Assembly: GCF_001747095.1 (NCBI RefSeq) | Contig: NZ_MDGP01000001.1 | Span: 4,512,105-4,576,104 of the forward strand | Origin: Roseivirga sp. 4D4 | GTDB lineage: Bacteria > Bacteroidota > Bacteroidia > Cytophagales > Cyclobacteriaceae | Direction: 5' to 3' | Length of the DNA stretch: 64,000 nucleotides | Part shown: positions 16,079-26,800 of the stretch, in pieces | Numbering within the stretch: position 1 is the first letter of the stretch | How the letters are laid out: every line of letters begins with the position of its first letter | Made by a program: the position numbers and the translations under genes | The notes under the pieces: model-generated | The model's database searches: none | Seen by the model: only the letters and a program-made list of their open reading frames with translations | Told to the model about the DNA's origin: nothing

Positions 16079-16086
16079 CAAAAATA
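16079..16086 (-). promoter_or_regulatory. candidate -7 box for the DUF58-BatA operon
   Basis: TATTTTTG on the minus strand, 10 bp before the DUF58 start codon. It is an exact TAnnTTTG match, but no good -33 TTTG is seen upstream. Confidence 0.3.
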
Positions 16087-16162
16087 TGACTTATTTGAGT
16101 TCTGGAAAGTCCTTTAGTTCTTAATTTTGGTTAATTCTGGGGTTTTCCTCCGTCATATCTTT

Positions 16163-16170
16163 TACTTTTG
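16163..16170 (+). promoter_or_regulatory. candidate -7 box for DUF4296-mutS2
   Basis: TACTTTTG, an exact TAnnTTTG match, 49 bp before the GTG start at 16220. A TTTG at 16126 is too far upstream for the usual spacing. Confidence 0.4.
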
Positions 16171-16219
16171 CTTCCACGTAAGAACAAAGTGTTCTCGAAA
16201 TTAACTTGGACGTGTTGAG

Positions 16220-16576
16220 GTGAAAAAGGTTTTTTTATTTACGGTTGCTCTGATGGTTTTCTCTTGTGGCGACAAAGAGCAAATTCCAGACAATATCTTA
16301 AGTGAAGCCCAGATGGTGGACCTGATGATTGATATTCGTATTGCCGAAGGAAAAGTCTCCACAATCACCTTAAGCAATGACTCTTCAGCTGCCTTATATA
16401 AAGTGTTAGAAGAGCAAGTTTTCGAGGATCATAACATTGACTCTACAGAATATATTACGAGCTACAATTACTACCTGTTGAACCCTGCAAAATTCTTGCG
16501 CATTACGGATATTGTGATCGACAGTTTGAAAGTACGACAGCAAGAACTTACCACGGGAAGAAGGCCCGCCAACTAA
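16220..16576 (+). CDS. DUF4296 lipoprotein
   Basis: This 118-aa protein has a short signal peptide ending in a lipobox 'MVFSCG', so Cys16 is likely lipidated. The mature part has the DUF4296 pattern: 'IPDNILSEAQMVDLMIDI' followed by helices with 'AALYKVLEEQVFEDHNID' and 'YNYYLLNPAKF'. The start is GTG at 16220, with TTGAGG just upstream. The stop is immediately followed by mutS2. The function of the family is unknown. Confidence 0.88.
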   Translation: MKKVFLFTVALMVFSCGDKEQIPDNILSEAQMVDLMIDIRIAEGKVSTITLSNDSSAALYKVLEEQVFEDHNIDSTEYITSYNYYLLNPAKFLRITDIVIDSLKVRQQELTTGRRPAN

Positions 16577-18943
16577 ATGTTATATCCCAAGAATCTAGAG
16601 CAAAAGCTGGGTTTTGACAAAGTCAGACAGCATCTACAATCCTTTTGTGAGAGTAACTTAGGAAGTCAGTTTGTTGAAAAAATTAAGTTCTCATCCAATC
16701 GAGAGCATATAGATCAGTGGCTCTCTCAAACCGATGAGTTTGTGAAGATCATCCAAAGTGGTGAACTCTTTCCAAACTCAAACTACATCGATATCACGCC
16801 TTACTTTGCCAAGATTAGGGTGCAGGATGCGCATCTGACCGAAGAGGAGTTCTTTGATGTAATTCTATCCCTCAAAACGCTTGACAAGTGCCTTGATTTC
16901 TTCAGGGAAAAGCGGGAAGAATACTCCGTGCTATCGGAATTGACCCATCCCGTGTTTTTTAACTCCGATGTGCTATGGACACTGGATCGGGTTTTTGATG
17001 AGAGAGGTAAACTGAAAGACAATGCCAGCGATCGGCTTTACGAGATTAGAAAAGGGGTCGCTGCTGAAAAGCAAAGACTTCGCGGTGCACTGGATCGTAT
17101 TATAGCCCATTCTAAAAAGGAAGGCTATACGCCAGATGACTTGTCCATTACCATTCGAAATGGTAGAATGGTGATCCCGATGTTTGCGGAGCATAAACGT
17201 AGAATCAAAGGCCTCGTTCATGGAGAGTCGGCCACGGGCCAAACCGTTTACCTGGAGCCTACGGAAGTTTTTGAAATCAACAATGAGGTTCAAGAACTCG
17301 AGTATGCCGAACATCGCGAGGTAGCTAGGATCCTGATCTCACTAACCGATGAGTTGCGTCCAGAGATAGAAAGTCTTCAGGGCATCATGAAATTTCTCGG
17401 GCTGATCGATTTCATTCGAGCAAAAGCACGGTTTGCTATGGATATTGAAGCCTGCAAGCCGCTATGGTCGGACAGCAAGAAGTTTAAATGGGAAAATGCC
17501 CAGCACCCCATATTGCTGATGAGCCACCGCGAACTAGGAAAAGAAGTGGTCCCTTTGGGTATTGGTCTCAGCGCTGATGAAAGAATACTCCTGATCTCAG
17601 GTCCAAATGCAGGGGGTAAGAGTGTTTGCCTCAAGACGGTTGGATTGCTACAATACATGTTTCAATGTGGTCTTTTGGTTTCGGTCAATGAAGCTTCCGA
17701 GTTCACCATTTTCAATGATTTATTTATCGATATCGGTGACGAGCAATCCATCGAAAACGATCTGAGTACTTACAGTTCTCACTTGATCAACATGAAGAAC
17801 CTTTTGATTCATGTCAATAAGAGGAGCCTCTTCCTGATCGATGAATTTGGAACCGGAACAGAACCTCAATATGGTGGAGCAATTGCCGAATCCATCTTGA
17901 TGGAGCTGTCTGCTTCTAAGGGAATGGGCGTGATTACCACTCACTATGGCAACCTGAAAGAGTATGCAGATAAAAACCCTGGCTTGCTTAATGGAGCCAT
18001 GCGTTACGACATTCAGAAGCTGCAGCCACTTTATGAACTGGAAGTCGGTAAACCGGGTAGCTCTTTTGCCTTAGAGATCGCGACAAAAATTGGCTTACCC
18101 AAGTCGACTATTGACAAAGCCAAGAAGAAGGTAGGTGTCAAGCAAGTGTCCTTCGATCAAATGCTCGGTCAGTTGCAAGCGCAAAAGCAGGAAGTGAACA
18201 AGGCTGAGCAGCGCATTAAGCAGCGTGAGCAAGACTTGAATGAGCTGACTTCACAGTATGAAGACCTAAAGGCCCATCTCGAAAAGCAAGAGAAGCGGAT
18301 TTTAAACAAAGCCAAGCAAGAAGCTTCGCAGATCGTTCAGGAAGCAAATAAGGAAGTGGAGAAGGCTATCCGTGTGATCAAGGAGAAGAAAGCCGATAAG
18401 GAAGTGGTCAAAAAGCAACGCGAAAAACTTGAGGCGGTGAAGCAAAAGAATGTGGTCAAGGCCGAAGCAAAGGCTAAGGCGGATGCTGAAATCAAAGTGG
18501 GAGACTACGTTCGCGTGATAGGGCAGGATACTGTAGGTCAAATTGCTGCCATCAAAGGCAAAGATGCTGAGTTGAAAATGGGAGCCCTGACTTCCTTTGT
18601 GAAGCTCAATCGCCTAGAGAAAGTCAATAAGAAAGCCTTTAAAAATCAGGGTCAGGCACAATCCTATTCCGGTTTTGACTACACCACCAAGCGAGCTGAG
18701 TTTTCAGCAAAGATTGACCTAAGAGGTAAACGAGCCGAAGAGGTAATTCCTTTACTCGATGTTTGGTTAGACGAAGCCATTCTATTAGATGCCAAGGAAC
18801 TCCACATCCTTCATGGTAAAGGCAATGGCGTACTGAGACAGATCACCCGCAATCATTTGGGTACATATAAAGAAGTAAGTACCTACCGCGATGAACATGT
18901 TGACCGTGGGGGGGCAGGAATCACCGTGGTGGAGTTGAGGTAG
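16577..18943 (+). CDS. mutS2: endonuclease MutS2 / Smr-domain ATPase
   Basis: This 788-aa protein has the full MutS2 layout. An N-terminal lever/clamp region includes 'GLVHGESATGQTVYLEP'. The ABC-type ATPase has Walker A 'SGPNAGGKSV' near residue 341 and Walker B 'LFLIDEFGTGTEP' near 420. A coiled coil spans about 515-640 (rich in K, E, Q). The C-terminal Smr nuclease domain is at about 712-788 ('IDLRGKRAEEV', 'LHILHGKGNGVLR'). MutS2 suppresses homologous recombination and, in some bacteria, rescues collided ribosomes. It starts on the base after the DUF4296 stop. Confidence 0.97.
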   Translation: MLYPKNLEQKLGFDKVRQHLQSFCESNLGSQFVEKIKFSSNREHIDQWLSQTDEFVKIIQSGELFPNSNYIDITPYFAKIRVQDAHLTEEEFFDVILSLKTLDKCLDFFREKREEYSVLSELTHPVFFNSDVLWTLDRVFDERGKLKDNASDRLYEIRKGVAAEKQRLRGALDRIIAHSKKEGYTPDDLSITIRNGRMVIPMFAEHKRRIKGLVHGESATGQTVYLEPTEVFEINNEVQELEYAEHREVARILISLTDELRPEIESLQGIMKFLGLIDFIRAKARFAMDIEACKPLWSDSKKFKWENAQHPILLMSHRELGKEVVPLGIGLSADERILLISGPNAGGKSVCLKTVGLLQYMFQCGLLVSVNEASEFTIFNDLFIDIGDEQSIENDLSTYSSHLINMKNLLIHVNKRSLFLIDEFGTGTEPQYGGAIAESILMELSASKGMGVITTHYGNLKEYADKNPGLLNGAMRYDIQKLQPLYELEVGKPGSSFALEIATKIGLPKSTIDKAKKKVGVKQVSFDQMLGQLQAQKQEVNKAEQRIKQREQDLNELTSQYEDLKAHLEKQEKRILNKAKQEASQIVQEANKEVEKAIRVIKEKKADKEVVKKQREKLEAVKQKNVVKAEAKAKADAEIKVGDYVRVIGQDTVGQIAAIKGKDAELKMGALTSFVKLNRLEKVNKKAFKNQGQAQSYSGFDYTTKRAEFSAKIDLRGKRAEEVIPLLDVWLDEAILLDAKELHILHGKGNGVLRQITRNHLGTYKEVSTYRDEHVDRGGAGITVVELR

Positions 18944-19065
18944 GTTCTCCAACTTTATTGGTACGTCATTTCAAGTCTTGAGTCTCTTAGGCCTCCTTTT
19001 TACACCGACTATGCGGAGGTGTCTAAGATACTTCGGCAAGCTCAGTATAGGAAAGGGGAGGGAGT

Positions 19066-19182
19066 TAGCCGTCTGACTACCTGCCTAGCGCTCAATTGTA
19101 GTGAGTGTTGGTCGTATGCTACATTTTTAGCGTGATCATTGTATCTTTTAAGATAGGTCCGCACTACAAGTGCGAACCAGGG
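19066..19182 (+). repeat. multi-hairpin element, copy A
   Basis: From CTGCCTAGCGCTCAA onward it aligns with the copies at 33628 and 33934, ending in the identical AAGATAGGTCCGCACTACAA then GTGCGAACCAGGG. The left end is diverged and lacks the CCCCTGGT terminal repeat. Confidence 0.75.
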
Positions 19183-19230
19183 TAGGAAATCTTTACCATG
19201 CAGAAAGTCAAGCTCTGTTTTCAAGACATG

Positions 19231-19267
19231 GAGATTCCTTCTCCCGAAGTCTCGGGATCGGCATGAC
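19231..19267 (+). repeat. interspersed 37-bp repeat (ATTCCTTCTCC type), copy 2
   Basis: GAGATTCCTTCTCC, then CGAAGT, then CTCGGGATCGGCATGAC. It is the same repeat as the minus-strand copy at 12171-12208, again about 50 bp from the CCAG end of a hairpin element. Confidence 0.7.
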
Positions 19268-19281
19268 GAAAGGGAAAAACA

Positions 19282-20547
19282 TTACTTAAACCGTTCAAAG
19301 GCTGCCTTTTCCAAGCTCTCCCGATGATCAGGATGTGCAATCTCAGTTAAAGCCTTAGCCCTTTGCCTTAAGTTCTTTCCGTACAAATTAGCGACACCAT
19401 ATTCCGTAGCGACATATTGAACATGTGCTCGAGTAGTTACCACACCTGCCCCAGGTTTCAAGACGCTGGAAATCTTCGATTCACCCCTTCGGGTGGTGGA
19501 GGTCAAGGCAATGATCGGCTTGCCTCCTTTGGAAAGAGAAGCCCCACGGATGAAATCCATTTGTCCACCGACACCCGAATACATGGTTGTGCCTATGGAA
19601 TCTGCACAGACCTGTCCCGTCAGATCGACTTCAATAGCGCTATTGATACTGATCATATTGTCGATTTTCCGAATCACCTTGGTGTCGTTTACATATTCGA
19701 TATCTAGCATCCGAATCATGGGGTTGTCATCGACAAAATCATAAAGTTTACGGCTGCCAATCATAAAGCCAGAAACCAAAACATCCTTATGTCTTGATTT
19801 ATACTTGTTGGTAATCACGCCCTTTTCCATTAGGGGAATTACACCATCCGAAAACATCTCAGTATGTACCCCAAGGTCTTTGTGGTTGCCGAGACAGGCT
19901 AATACTGCATCGGGAATAGCACCAATACCCATCTGAAGCGTTGCCCTGTCATCGATCAATTGAGCCACATGCTCACCGATGGCTTTTTCTTCAGGAGTCA
20001 GGGCATGCGGAGGTAGTTCGGGGAGCTCCGTTGTAGCTTCGAAGTAGCGGGTCAATCGGCTGATATGAATCAGCCCATCCCCATGTGTTCTCGGCATTCT
20101 GGGATTCACCTGTGCGATGATTACTTTGGCACAATCCACCGCTGCTTTGGTTGCGTCAATTGAGATACCCAGTGAACAATAGCCATGTTTATCTGGTGGT
20201 GAAACCTGAATCAAGGCAACATCTACAGGAATAACGCCTGAGCGGATCATGATGGGTACCTCACTTAGAAAGCATGGAATAAAGTTGACTCGACCTGCCG
20301 AATGGGCTTTGCGCACATTGCCACCCAGAAAGAGCGAATTGATTTCGAATGATTTATGATGCGCTTCATCTGCATAGGCGGCAGCACCTTCTGTGTGCAT
20401 ATGGTAGACTTTGACATCGTGCAGTTCTGGCGCGCGTTCCGACATGGCTTCCACTAAAGGAACAGGCGTGGCAGCCGCAGTATGGACAAACACAGACTGG
20501 TCAGATTCGATAATTGCAACAGCTTCTTGGGCAGAGTTGACCTTCAT
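19282..20547 (-). CDS. acetyl-CoA hydrolase/transferase family protein
   Basis: This 421-aa protein has the features of family I CoA-transferases of the acetyl-CoA hydrolase / 4-hydroxybutyrate CoA-transferase group. The catalytic glutamate is in 'GVHTEMFSDG' near residue 230, preceded by the nucleotide-loop segment 'QMGIGAIPDAVL'. Other landmarks are 'VSPPDKHGYCSLG', 'YSGVGGQMDFIRGA' and 'YVATEYGVANLYGK'. The enzyme swaps CoA between short acyl groups in the cytoplasm; the exact substrate pair cannot be inferred. Length is typical and it stands alone. Confidence 0.93.
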   Translation of the reverse strand: MKVNSAQEAVAIIESDQSVFVHTAAATPVPLVEAMSERAPELHDVKVYHMHTEGAAAYADEAHHKSFEINSLFLGGNVRKAHSAGRVNFIPCFLSEVPIMIRSGVIPVDVALIQVSPPDKHGYCSLGISIDATKAAVDCAKVIIAQVNPRMPRTHGDGLIHISRLTRYFEATTELPELPPHALTPEEKAIGEHVAQLIDDRATLQMGIGAIPDAVLACLGNHKDLGVHTEMFSDGVIPLMEKGVITNKYKSRHKDVLVSGFMIGSRKLYDFVDDNPMIRMLDIEYVNDTKVIRKIDNMISINSAIEVDLTGQVCADSIGTTMYSGVGGQMDFIRGASLSKGGKPIIALTSTTRRGESKISSVLKPGAGVVTTRAHVQYVATEYGVANLYGKNLRQRAKALTEIAHPDHRESLEKAAFERFK

Positions 20548-20824
20548 TGTTTTTTTCTCAAAAGTGGTGGTTGAAAATTACCAATACCCTGATGAAAGTC
20601 AGGTTTCTGGATTTAATATCAAGAATTTTGTATGTAAATGAATAATTTAACATAAAGACTATATAATTGTAATATAAAATTATTGATGAACGGTACTTGT
20701 TCATTGAATTTTATTTTTAATATTCATAGGGGTATATACTGTTTCTTTATAGACTAATATGAGTTACAATTATGTCTATTAGATATTATTTAGTTGCAAG
20801 TTTTTTTATTAAACCTATATTCCT
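20548..20824. other. AT-rich divergent intergenic region upstream of the RHS operon
   Basis: 277 bp, clearly richer in A/T than its flanks, between two divergent starts. It must hold promoters for the CoA-transferase and for the toxin-like operon, but no exact TAnnTTTG box with a -33 partner is found for either. No repeats are seen. Confidence 0.5.
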
Positions 20825-21643
20825 ATGCGTAAAATATATGTTTCAATTTATCTTCTGTTAATAGTCACTTTTTCCCTTAGTGCTCAGAATTTTTCATCTC
20901 CTCTCACAGTAACTACTAATTCAGATAGCCCTCTGACCTTCAACAACACTGATAACTCATGGCAATACCTACAGTTTAAGCAGTCCGGTACACGCAAAAT
21001 GTGGATGGGTTTGAATAGTGGGAATGACTTTTCCTTTACTAAAGAAGGTGGGGGTAACTTACTTTTTTCTGGAGGTAACTTTAACTTTAGCGGAGGACAG
21101 TTTAATTTCTCAGAGTCTAATTTCTTGGGCGAATTTCACTCGACTACTCCATATTCATGGCTTAAGATTAGCAATAATCAAGGTGCGGCTACTCTTGGCT
21201 ATAATAATGACATTTTCTGGCTAAATACTGGAGGTGCTCCTTCTGATGGTTTGACGGTTCAAGCTAATAATGTTGGAATAGGTACGGCTACACCAACGGC
21301 AAAACTGGATGTCAATGGAGATATGGTTGTTACTGGCGAAGTCGAAACCAAAAAGATTAATGTCACAGCCACTCCAGGCTCTTTCCCAGACTATGTCTTC
21401 AAACCCGATTATAAACTCAGAAGCCTCTCTGAATTAAGTGCTTTTATCAAAGAAAATGGTCATTTACCTAATATCCCCAAAGCTGCAGAGGTAGAATCCA
21501 ATGGCCAGGACTTAGGTCTTATCCAACAAAAGCTTTTAGAGAAAATTGAGGAGTTGACCCTTTATGTTATCGAGTTGAAACAGGAGAATATCAAGCAGCA
21601 GAAGGAAATAGATAAACTCAAAACTACAAAAGATGAAAATTAG
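20825..21643 (+). CDS. secreted tail-fibre-like protein 1 with shared C-terminal domain
   Basis: This 272-aa protein has a signal peptide (cleavage after LSA near residue 20) and a Gly/Asn/Phe-rich beta-repeat stem. A '[20 protein letters not shown]' motif, typical of bacterial and phage tail-fibre/S74 proteins, precedes the constant domain. The constant C-terminal domain (codons in 21362-21577) contains '[18 protein letters not shown]', '[10 protein letters not shown]' and a coiled coil ('[15 protein letters not shown]'). Similar Bacteroidota domains are annotated as tail-fibre or S74-chaperone-like. It is the first gene of the operon; its last 11 bp overlap the next ATG. Confidence 0.82.
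   Translation: MRKIYVSIYLLLIVTFSLSAQNFSSPLTVTTNSDSPLTFNNTDNSWQYLQFKQSGTRKMWMGLNSGNDFSFTKEGGGNLLFSGGNFNFSGGQFNFSESNFLGEFHSTTPYSWLKISNNQGAATLGYNNDIFWLNTGGAPSDGLTVQANNVGIGTATPTAKLDVNGDMVVTGEVETKKINVTATPGSFPDYVFKPDYKLRSLSELSAFIKENGHLPNIPKAAEVESNGQDLGLIQQKLLEKIEELTLYVIELKQENIKQQKEIDKLKTTKDEN
21362..21577 (+). repeat. constant C-terminal domain, coding copy 1
   Basis: 72 codons from [13 protein letters not shown] to ELTLYVIEL, highly similar in protein and DNA to copies at 22329 and 23533. A degenerate fourth fragment is at 33749. Confidence 0.9.
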
Positions 21644-22604
21644 ACTAACGCTGGCCCTTCTATTGTTTGGTGGGCTTTCAGTTTTTGCCCAAACCTTATC
21701 GGAAACTCAAAAAATAAATGCCCGTGCTACTGGCTATGCAATTGTCGCAGCGAGAAATCCAGGGATTAAATTCTCCATAATAATGATCCCTTGGGATGGC
21801 CAAAACACCTTGGAATACAACGCCAACAATCAGATTAACTCAGGTTGGCATGCTCAAGCGGCTATTAAAGGCAATTACTTTACTCAACCTTTTGACGGTA
21901 CGGATTTTAGTACCTACAGCTCCGTAGTTGTAAGTCAGGCTGAATTTGATGCTTATAAACAACATGGTACTCAATGGTGGATAGTCTGTAGTACACTTCA
22001 GCCTTTTAGCAATATTGGCAATACCAACCAAACGCTCGAAGGAACCACCACTTTTACTGGGCCCATTCGAGGCTATGTCAATGGAGCCTTGCACATACTT
22101 TCAGATGGAGGCTATATCCAATTAGGTTCTCAGAATACCCAATGGGCACACATCAATACGGACAGACCCAGCTTTTACTTTAATAGAAGGCTTACAGTTA
22201 ACGAAGGTATTTTAAGTAGCTACGATGAGGATTTGAAATTACAGACCCAAGGAACAACCAGAATGACTATCAAGAGATCATCTGGAGATATTGTAGTTAA
22301 CAATAACCTCGAATCCAAAAAAGTAAAAGTCACGGCCACTCCCGGCTCCTTTCCAGACTATGTTTTTAAACCAGATTACAAACTCAGAAGTCTTTCTGAA
22401 CTAAGCGCCTTTATCAAGGAGAATGGGCACCTCCCCAATATTCCCAAAGCGGTAGAAGTAGAGGCCAATGGTCAGGACTTAGGCCTTATCCAGCAAAAGC
22501 TTTTAGAGAAAATTGAGGAGCTGACGCTTTATGTGATTGACTTGAAACAAGAGAATAATGAGCTAAAAAGTAGAATATCTAAAGTCGAAAAAAATGAAAA
22601 ATAA
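21633..22604 (+). CDS. secreted tail-fibre-like protein 2 with shared C-terminal domain
   Basis: This 323-aa protein has a signal peptide (cleavage after VFA near residue 19). Its N-terminal part ('[20 protein letters not shown]') has no visible similarity to the flanking paralogues. A short beta-stem with '[20 protein letters not shown]' leads into the constant C-terminal domain and a coiled-coil tail. The ATG lies inside the last codons of gene 1 (11-bp overlap) in a GATGAAAA context, indicating coupled translation. The function is unknown; a fibre-like or adhesin-like surface protein is the simplest reading. Confidence 0.82.
   Translation: MKIRLTLALLLFGGLSVFAQTLSETQKINARATGYAIVAARNPGIKFSIIMIPWDGQNTLEYNANNQINSGWHAQAAIKGNYFTQPFDGTDFSTYSSVVVSQAEFDAYKQHGTQWWIVCSTLQPFSNIGNTNQTLEGTTTFTGPIRGYVNGALHILSDGGYIQLGSQNTQWAHINTDRPSFYFNRRLTVNEGILSSYDEDLKLQTQGTTRMTIKRSSGDIVVNNNLESKKVKVTATPGSFPDYVFKPDYKLRSLSELSAFIKENGHLPNIPKAVEVEANGQDLGLIQQKLLEKIEELTLYVIDLKQENNELKSRISKVEKNEK
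22329..22544 (+). repeat. constant C-terminal domain, coding copy 2
   Basis: 72 codons nearly identical at protein level to copy 1 (differences mainly AAEVES versus AVEVEA). Synonymous changes are frequent, so the copies are old or under selection for protein sequence. Confidence 0.9.
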
Positions 22605-23883
22605 GAGCTATTTGATCATGCTAGTGTTGTGTATCTGCTCTGCTATATATGCACAGAACGAGACTGTTAATGGGACACTTTACGTTACTGGAAACTCGAT
22701 AGCTGGATATTCCAATCATGATGGAAATGCAACAATTCTGAAAAATGTAATTCTTAATCCAAATCCTGAGGGTTCCATGGTTGTGAACCCCTATATGGCA
22801 AATGATCTGGCTCACGTTAGGCTAAGGGGGGCTACTGTCAGTGCTTCGGGCCTTAACACGAGCACTCAGGATCGACTTTTCGATCAGACTGCAAACTTTG
22901 TGCATCTTGCCTCTGGAATCGTTAATGCAGGATACGCAATTGAGATTACTGATTTGACCACAGCTGGTGTCGGTATTTCTTATGCAGGGAAGTACGGTTT
23001 AGCATTTGGGCACCCTACATGGAGGTCTAAATATGTCAAGCTTGAGTCACAGCGTAATGGAGTCTGGCAGACAGATTTAGAGCTCTTTAATAATTCAAAC
23101 GATGTTGTGGTCACGAACGTAACATCCGCCAGTGGGACAACTCTCACTGGCATTAGAATAACGCTAGATGATGCTTATCATACATCAGGAGTAAGAATCA
23201 ATAGCATCTTTGCCTTTGACTACAACTCGAATATGGCCAGTAATTACTATATGTCAGCGGCCGGTGGTACTGTTTATGGAAATATGAATGTAAACGGCAA
23301 CTATTCCACAAATGGGGGCTCCCTACAACTTACAAACACCAATGACTCAGACAGTAAAGTGTCTATTTATTCTGATTATTCAGGAAGCGAGGGGGGTATA
23401 GCAATAACAGATAGAACCGGTGCACTCTCTTTTCAACATAATGCCAACGGTAGTTCCACTTTCTTAGGAGGGCAAACAACTATAGATGGGAAGGCCATTG
23501 TTAAAGGAGATGTCGAATCGGAAAAGGTTAAAGTAACCGCTACCCCCGGCTCCTTCCCAGATTATGTGTTCAAGCCTGACTACGAACTCAGGAGCCTTTC
23601 TGAACTAAGTGTCTTTATCAAAGAAAATGGTCACCTCCCGAATATTCCTAAAGCGGTAGAGGTAGAAGCCAATGGTCAGGATCTGGGCCTAATCCAACAG
23701 AAACTTTTGGAGAAAATTGAGGAGTTGACGCTTTATGTGATTGAGGCTGATGTTAAGAACAAAGAATTGTCTGAGGAAAATAATCGACAAGGGCTGGAGC
23801 TGAAGAAGTTAAGACTTGCCTTGAACAAGATGATGTCACGGCTTGAGCAATTAGAAAAGAAGAGTACAAATAACAAAAATTGA
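22594..23883 (+). CDS. secreted tail-fibre-like protein 3 with shared C-terminal domain
   Basis: This 429-aa protein has a signal peptide (cleavage after IYA near residue 20). A unique N-terminal domain spans about residues 22-215 and includes '[20 protein letters not shown]', resembling a carbohydrate- or ligand-binding beta-sandwich. A fibre-like stem ('[18 protein letters not shown]') leads to the constant domain at 23533-23748. The C-terminal coiled coil is longer than in genes 1 and 2. It overlaps gene 2 by 11 bp, the same overlap as between genes 1 and 2, which points to tandem gene duplication with N-terminal replacement. Confidence 0.82.
   Translation: MKNKSYLIMLVLCICSAIYAQNETVNGTLYVTGNSIAGYSNHDGNATILKNVILNPNPEGSMVVNPYMANDLAHVRLRGATVSASGLNTSTQDRLFDQTANFVHLASGIVNAGYAIEITDLTTAGVGISYAGKYGLAFGHPTWRSKYVKLESQRNGVWQTDLELFNNSNDVVVTNVTSASGTTLTGIRITLDDAYHTSGVRINSIFAFDYNSNMASNYYMSAAGGTVYGNMNVNGNYSTNGGSLQLTNTNDSDSKVSIYSDYSGSEGGIAITDRTGALSFQHNANGSSTFLGGQTTIDGKAIVKGDVESEKVKVTATPGSFPDYVFKPDYELRSLSELSVFIKENGHLPNIPKAVEVEANGQDLGLIQQKLLEKIEELTLYVIEADVKNKELSEENNRQGLELKKLRLALNKMMSRLEQLEKKSTNNKN
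23533..23748 (+). repeat. constant C-terminal domain, coding copy 3
   Basis: Third copy, preceded by VESEKVK and followed by an extended coiled coil. It shares [12 protein letters not shown] with copy 2, so copies 2 and 3 look closest. Confidence 0.9.
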
Positions 23884-23894
23884 GGAACACGCAT

Positions 23895-26800
23895 ATGAAA
23901 AAGACTTACACACTTCTATTTACTGTGCTTCTGACAGTAGTACTTAATGCACAAACTGATATACCTCAGGTTGTGCCTCCAAGCCCTAATGCGGCTAAAC
24001 TGGTACAGTTCGATATCACTCCAACCAGTCCATATACTGGGAAACAAAATCTGAGTGTTCCTCTCTACACGGTTCAGTTTGATGGTGCTCAGTTTCCAAT
24101 TTCCATAAACTACTCCAGCGGAGGAATTAAGGCTTCTGAAGAGGCAAGTTATGTTGGTTTGGGTTGGGGGTTATCCATAGGAGGAACTATTTCTAGGACC
24201 GTAAAGTCTCTCAATGATATCCAAGGAGGAGGTTGGCTGTTTGACGACCAGTTAATGCCGGAGACATATAATCCTACAGTCCAACCTCAAGGAGAGATTG
24301 ACGGCACACCGACTACACAGCATCCTTTTTGGCTTTATATCTCCGGCAATGGAGGACAAAAAGATACTGAGCCGGATATTTTCAATTATAACTTCATGGG
24401 CTTTAGCGGTTCTTTTGTGCTACCCAAGGGCCATGGTGATGGGCATTCAACCACCTCAAGCGCGGCATCTACAAGCGCTATAGTTAAGCTTGAAGAGGAC
24501 CCAACCAAAATTTACTTCGATAATCCTGGTAAGTTTTTTACTATAACTACTCCAGCTGGTTTTGTGGGAGAATTCAAAGTTAAGGAGTGGGTAACTTCAT
24601 TAGGTGCGGGAGATCCAGATAATGGTGGACCATTAACTGGTTGCAGTTTTGGAGAACCCGATATTGCACAAACTTTAAATACACATAAAAGATCTATTAC
24701 CACTTGGTACTTGAGTAAGGTGATTTCACCAAATGGCCGTCAATTGCATTTTGAGTATGATGTAAAGACGAATGGATTTAGTGATTACATCTCTCAGTCC
24801 GCTCCCAATTTCAGTGAAAAAAGATCTGTAGACGGTGCCTGGCAGACTGTAACAGATGATGTTCAAAGTTGTTCCTACACTATCGTGGAGCATGTTTATC
24901 CTAAGCGAATTTACAGCACATATAATGGCCTTGATATTAACTTCACTAAGACGGCCAGAGCAGATGTATCAGCCTTAGCCAATTATCATATCAACTTTGC
25001 TCAAAAGAGGGGCGAAGTAAATGGTAGTAATCAACCCACCTTTTCTATTCTTTCACCACAAAGGGTGACAGGCTTCACAGTAGGCAGCACAAATAGTCTT
25101 TCAAGCTTGAACCATACGATAAGTTTTTCTCAGTCGTATTTTAACAATAGCTCAAGCAATGCCTATCAAATGAAGCGACTGAAGCTTGACGGTGTAACTA
25201 TAGACGATCAAGTCTATACTTTCGAATATGAAAATGGTGCTAATGGGCTACCTGATAAATCTACTTTCGGGGTGGATTATTGGGGGTACTATAATGGAAA
25301 AGACAATAATACCTCTTTAGTACCAGTGACTGTAGGTTATACCACAGCTACAAATTTCTATGGGCCTAGTATAAACACTTATTTACCCAATGATCTATTT
25401 TATTATCAGACTGATGAACGTAAGGCAAACTTCAATTATGGAAAAGCCGGATTATTGAAGAAAGTTAACTACCCAACTGGAGGTTTTACAGATTACGAGT
25501 ATGAAGGTCATGAATACTTCCTTGAGGGCAGAGAGGTTATTCCAGTCAGCGGTTCGAAAATAGTTTCTGTTGAAGGCCCTAAAAGCTCCGTTCAGACAGT
25601 GACCAGTAGTAACTACGCTTATAATGGGTTTGTCATTACTGGGGGTAGTTGCAACTCACCTATTACTATTAATTATACCGTTGCATGTGCTAATTTTTTC
25701 TTGGGCGCCCCTGATGGAATTTGTGATTTACCTTTTAGCTCAAATCTCTGGGGTACACCAGCTGTAGAAGTAGTGAATGCGAGCACAAACGCAGTTGTAT
25801 TTGTTAAGCAGTTCAGTGAGCTCGGTAATGCCATCGATCAGAGTACTCCTCAGTATAATGTGAGTGGAACATTCTCTTTGAATGTTGGTCCAGGAACATA
25901 CTTTCTCCGTGCAAGATCAGTAAGTTACAATGGAACCTACGCTTATGGAGGTATTTCAATCTCCTATCCTAAATCCTGTGAAACAGGTGCTGCATCTACA
26001 GTAGTTCAAAGTGATAATGACCAAGCTGCCGGTGGAGCGAGAATAAAGACTATAACCAATTATGATGGTGACAATTCAGTAGTGGCTAAGCGCAGATACG
26101 ACTATACGGATCATAGCGCTGGAACACAGTTTTCCACAGGCCGTCTTATGAATCCATTGATGAACTTCTCCATCACCAATAGTACTGGAGGATCAGATTT
26201 GCTGAATTTCTACGCCTTTATGTCTGGCTCAGTCTTGGCTGATGGAGGTGCTGCTCAAGGCAGTCATATCGGCTACACTTGGGTCAGAGAGTATTTCGAA
26301 GGTTCAGGCACGGGGAATAATGGTTTCAGGGATTATCACTATATCAATGACCCTAATGTGCCAGGCTTTTATGGATTGTCTGCGAAGGCTACTTACGGTC
26401 ATTCGAACGGCCAAATGGAAGATTTATCTAATTATAGCAGTGGATTGACGAAACTGGATAAGACAGACTACAATGATATTGTTGAAGACCTTACGAATGA
26501 TATTAAAGCTGTCAAGGTTGACTGGTTGGGTAATAGTCCTGGTATTATGGAAACCTATACCCTTGAGAGGCACTTTGTGACCCCGAAAGAAATTATAACG
26601 GAGACCTATCTCACGGGTGGTACTTTATCACAAACAGTGAATAGGACCTACAACAATCGCTACTTGCTTGAATCAGAAACCAATACTAATAGCAATGGTA
26701 ATGTAATTTTGAAGGAGTATAAATATGCCTCCGATATATCTGGACCAACTGGTGTTGTTTCAGGGATGGTCAATGGTAATTTTATCAGTGCTCCAATAGA

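Larger units (their letters stand above)
18944..19281. other. intergenic region, 338 bp, with two interspersed repeats
   Basis: No coding potential is recognised. It contains the multi-hairpin element (about 19066-19182) and the ATTCCTTCTCC-type repeat (19231-19267). It lies between convergent mutS2 and the CoA-transferase gene, a typical site for tolerated repeats. Confidence 0.7.

Noticed and set aside
20825..23883. Prophage tail module
   Set aside because: The proteins resemble tail fibres, but each has a Sec signal peptide and there are no capsid, terminase, portal, tape-measure or integrase genes in the window.
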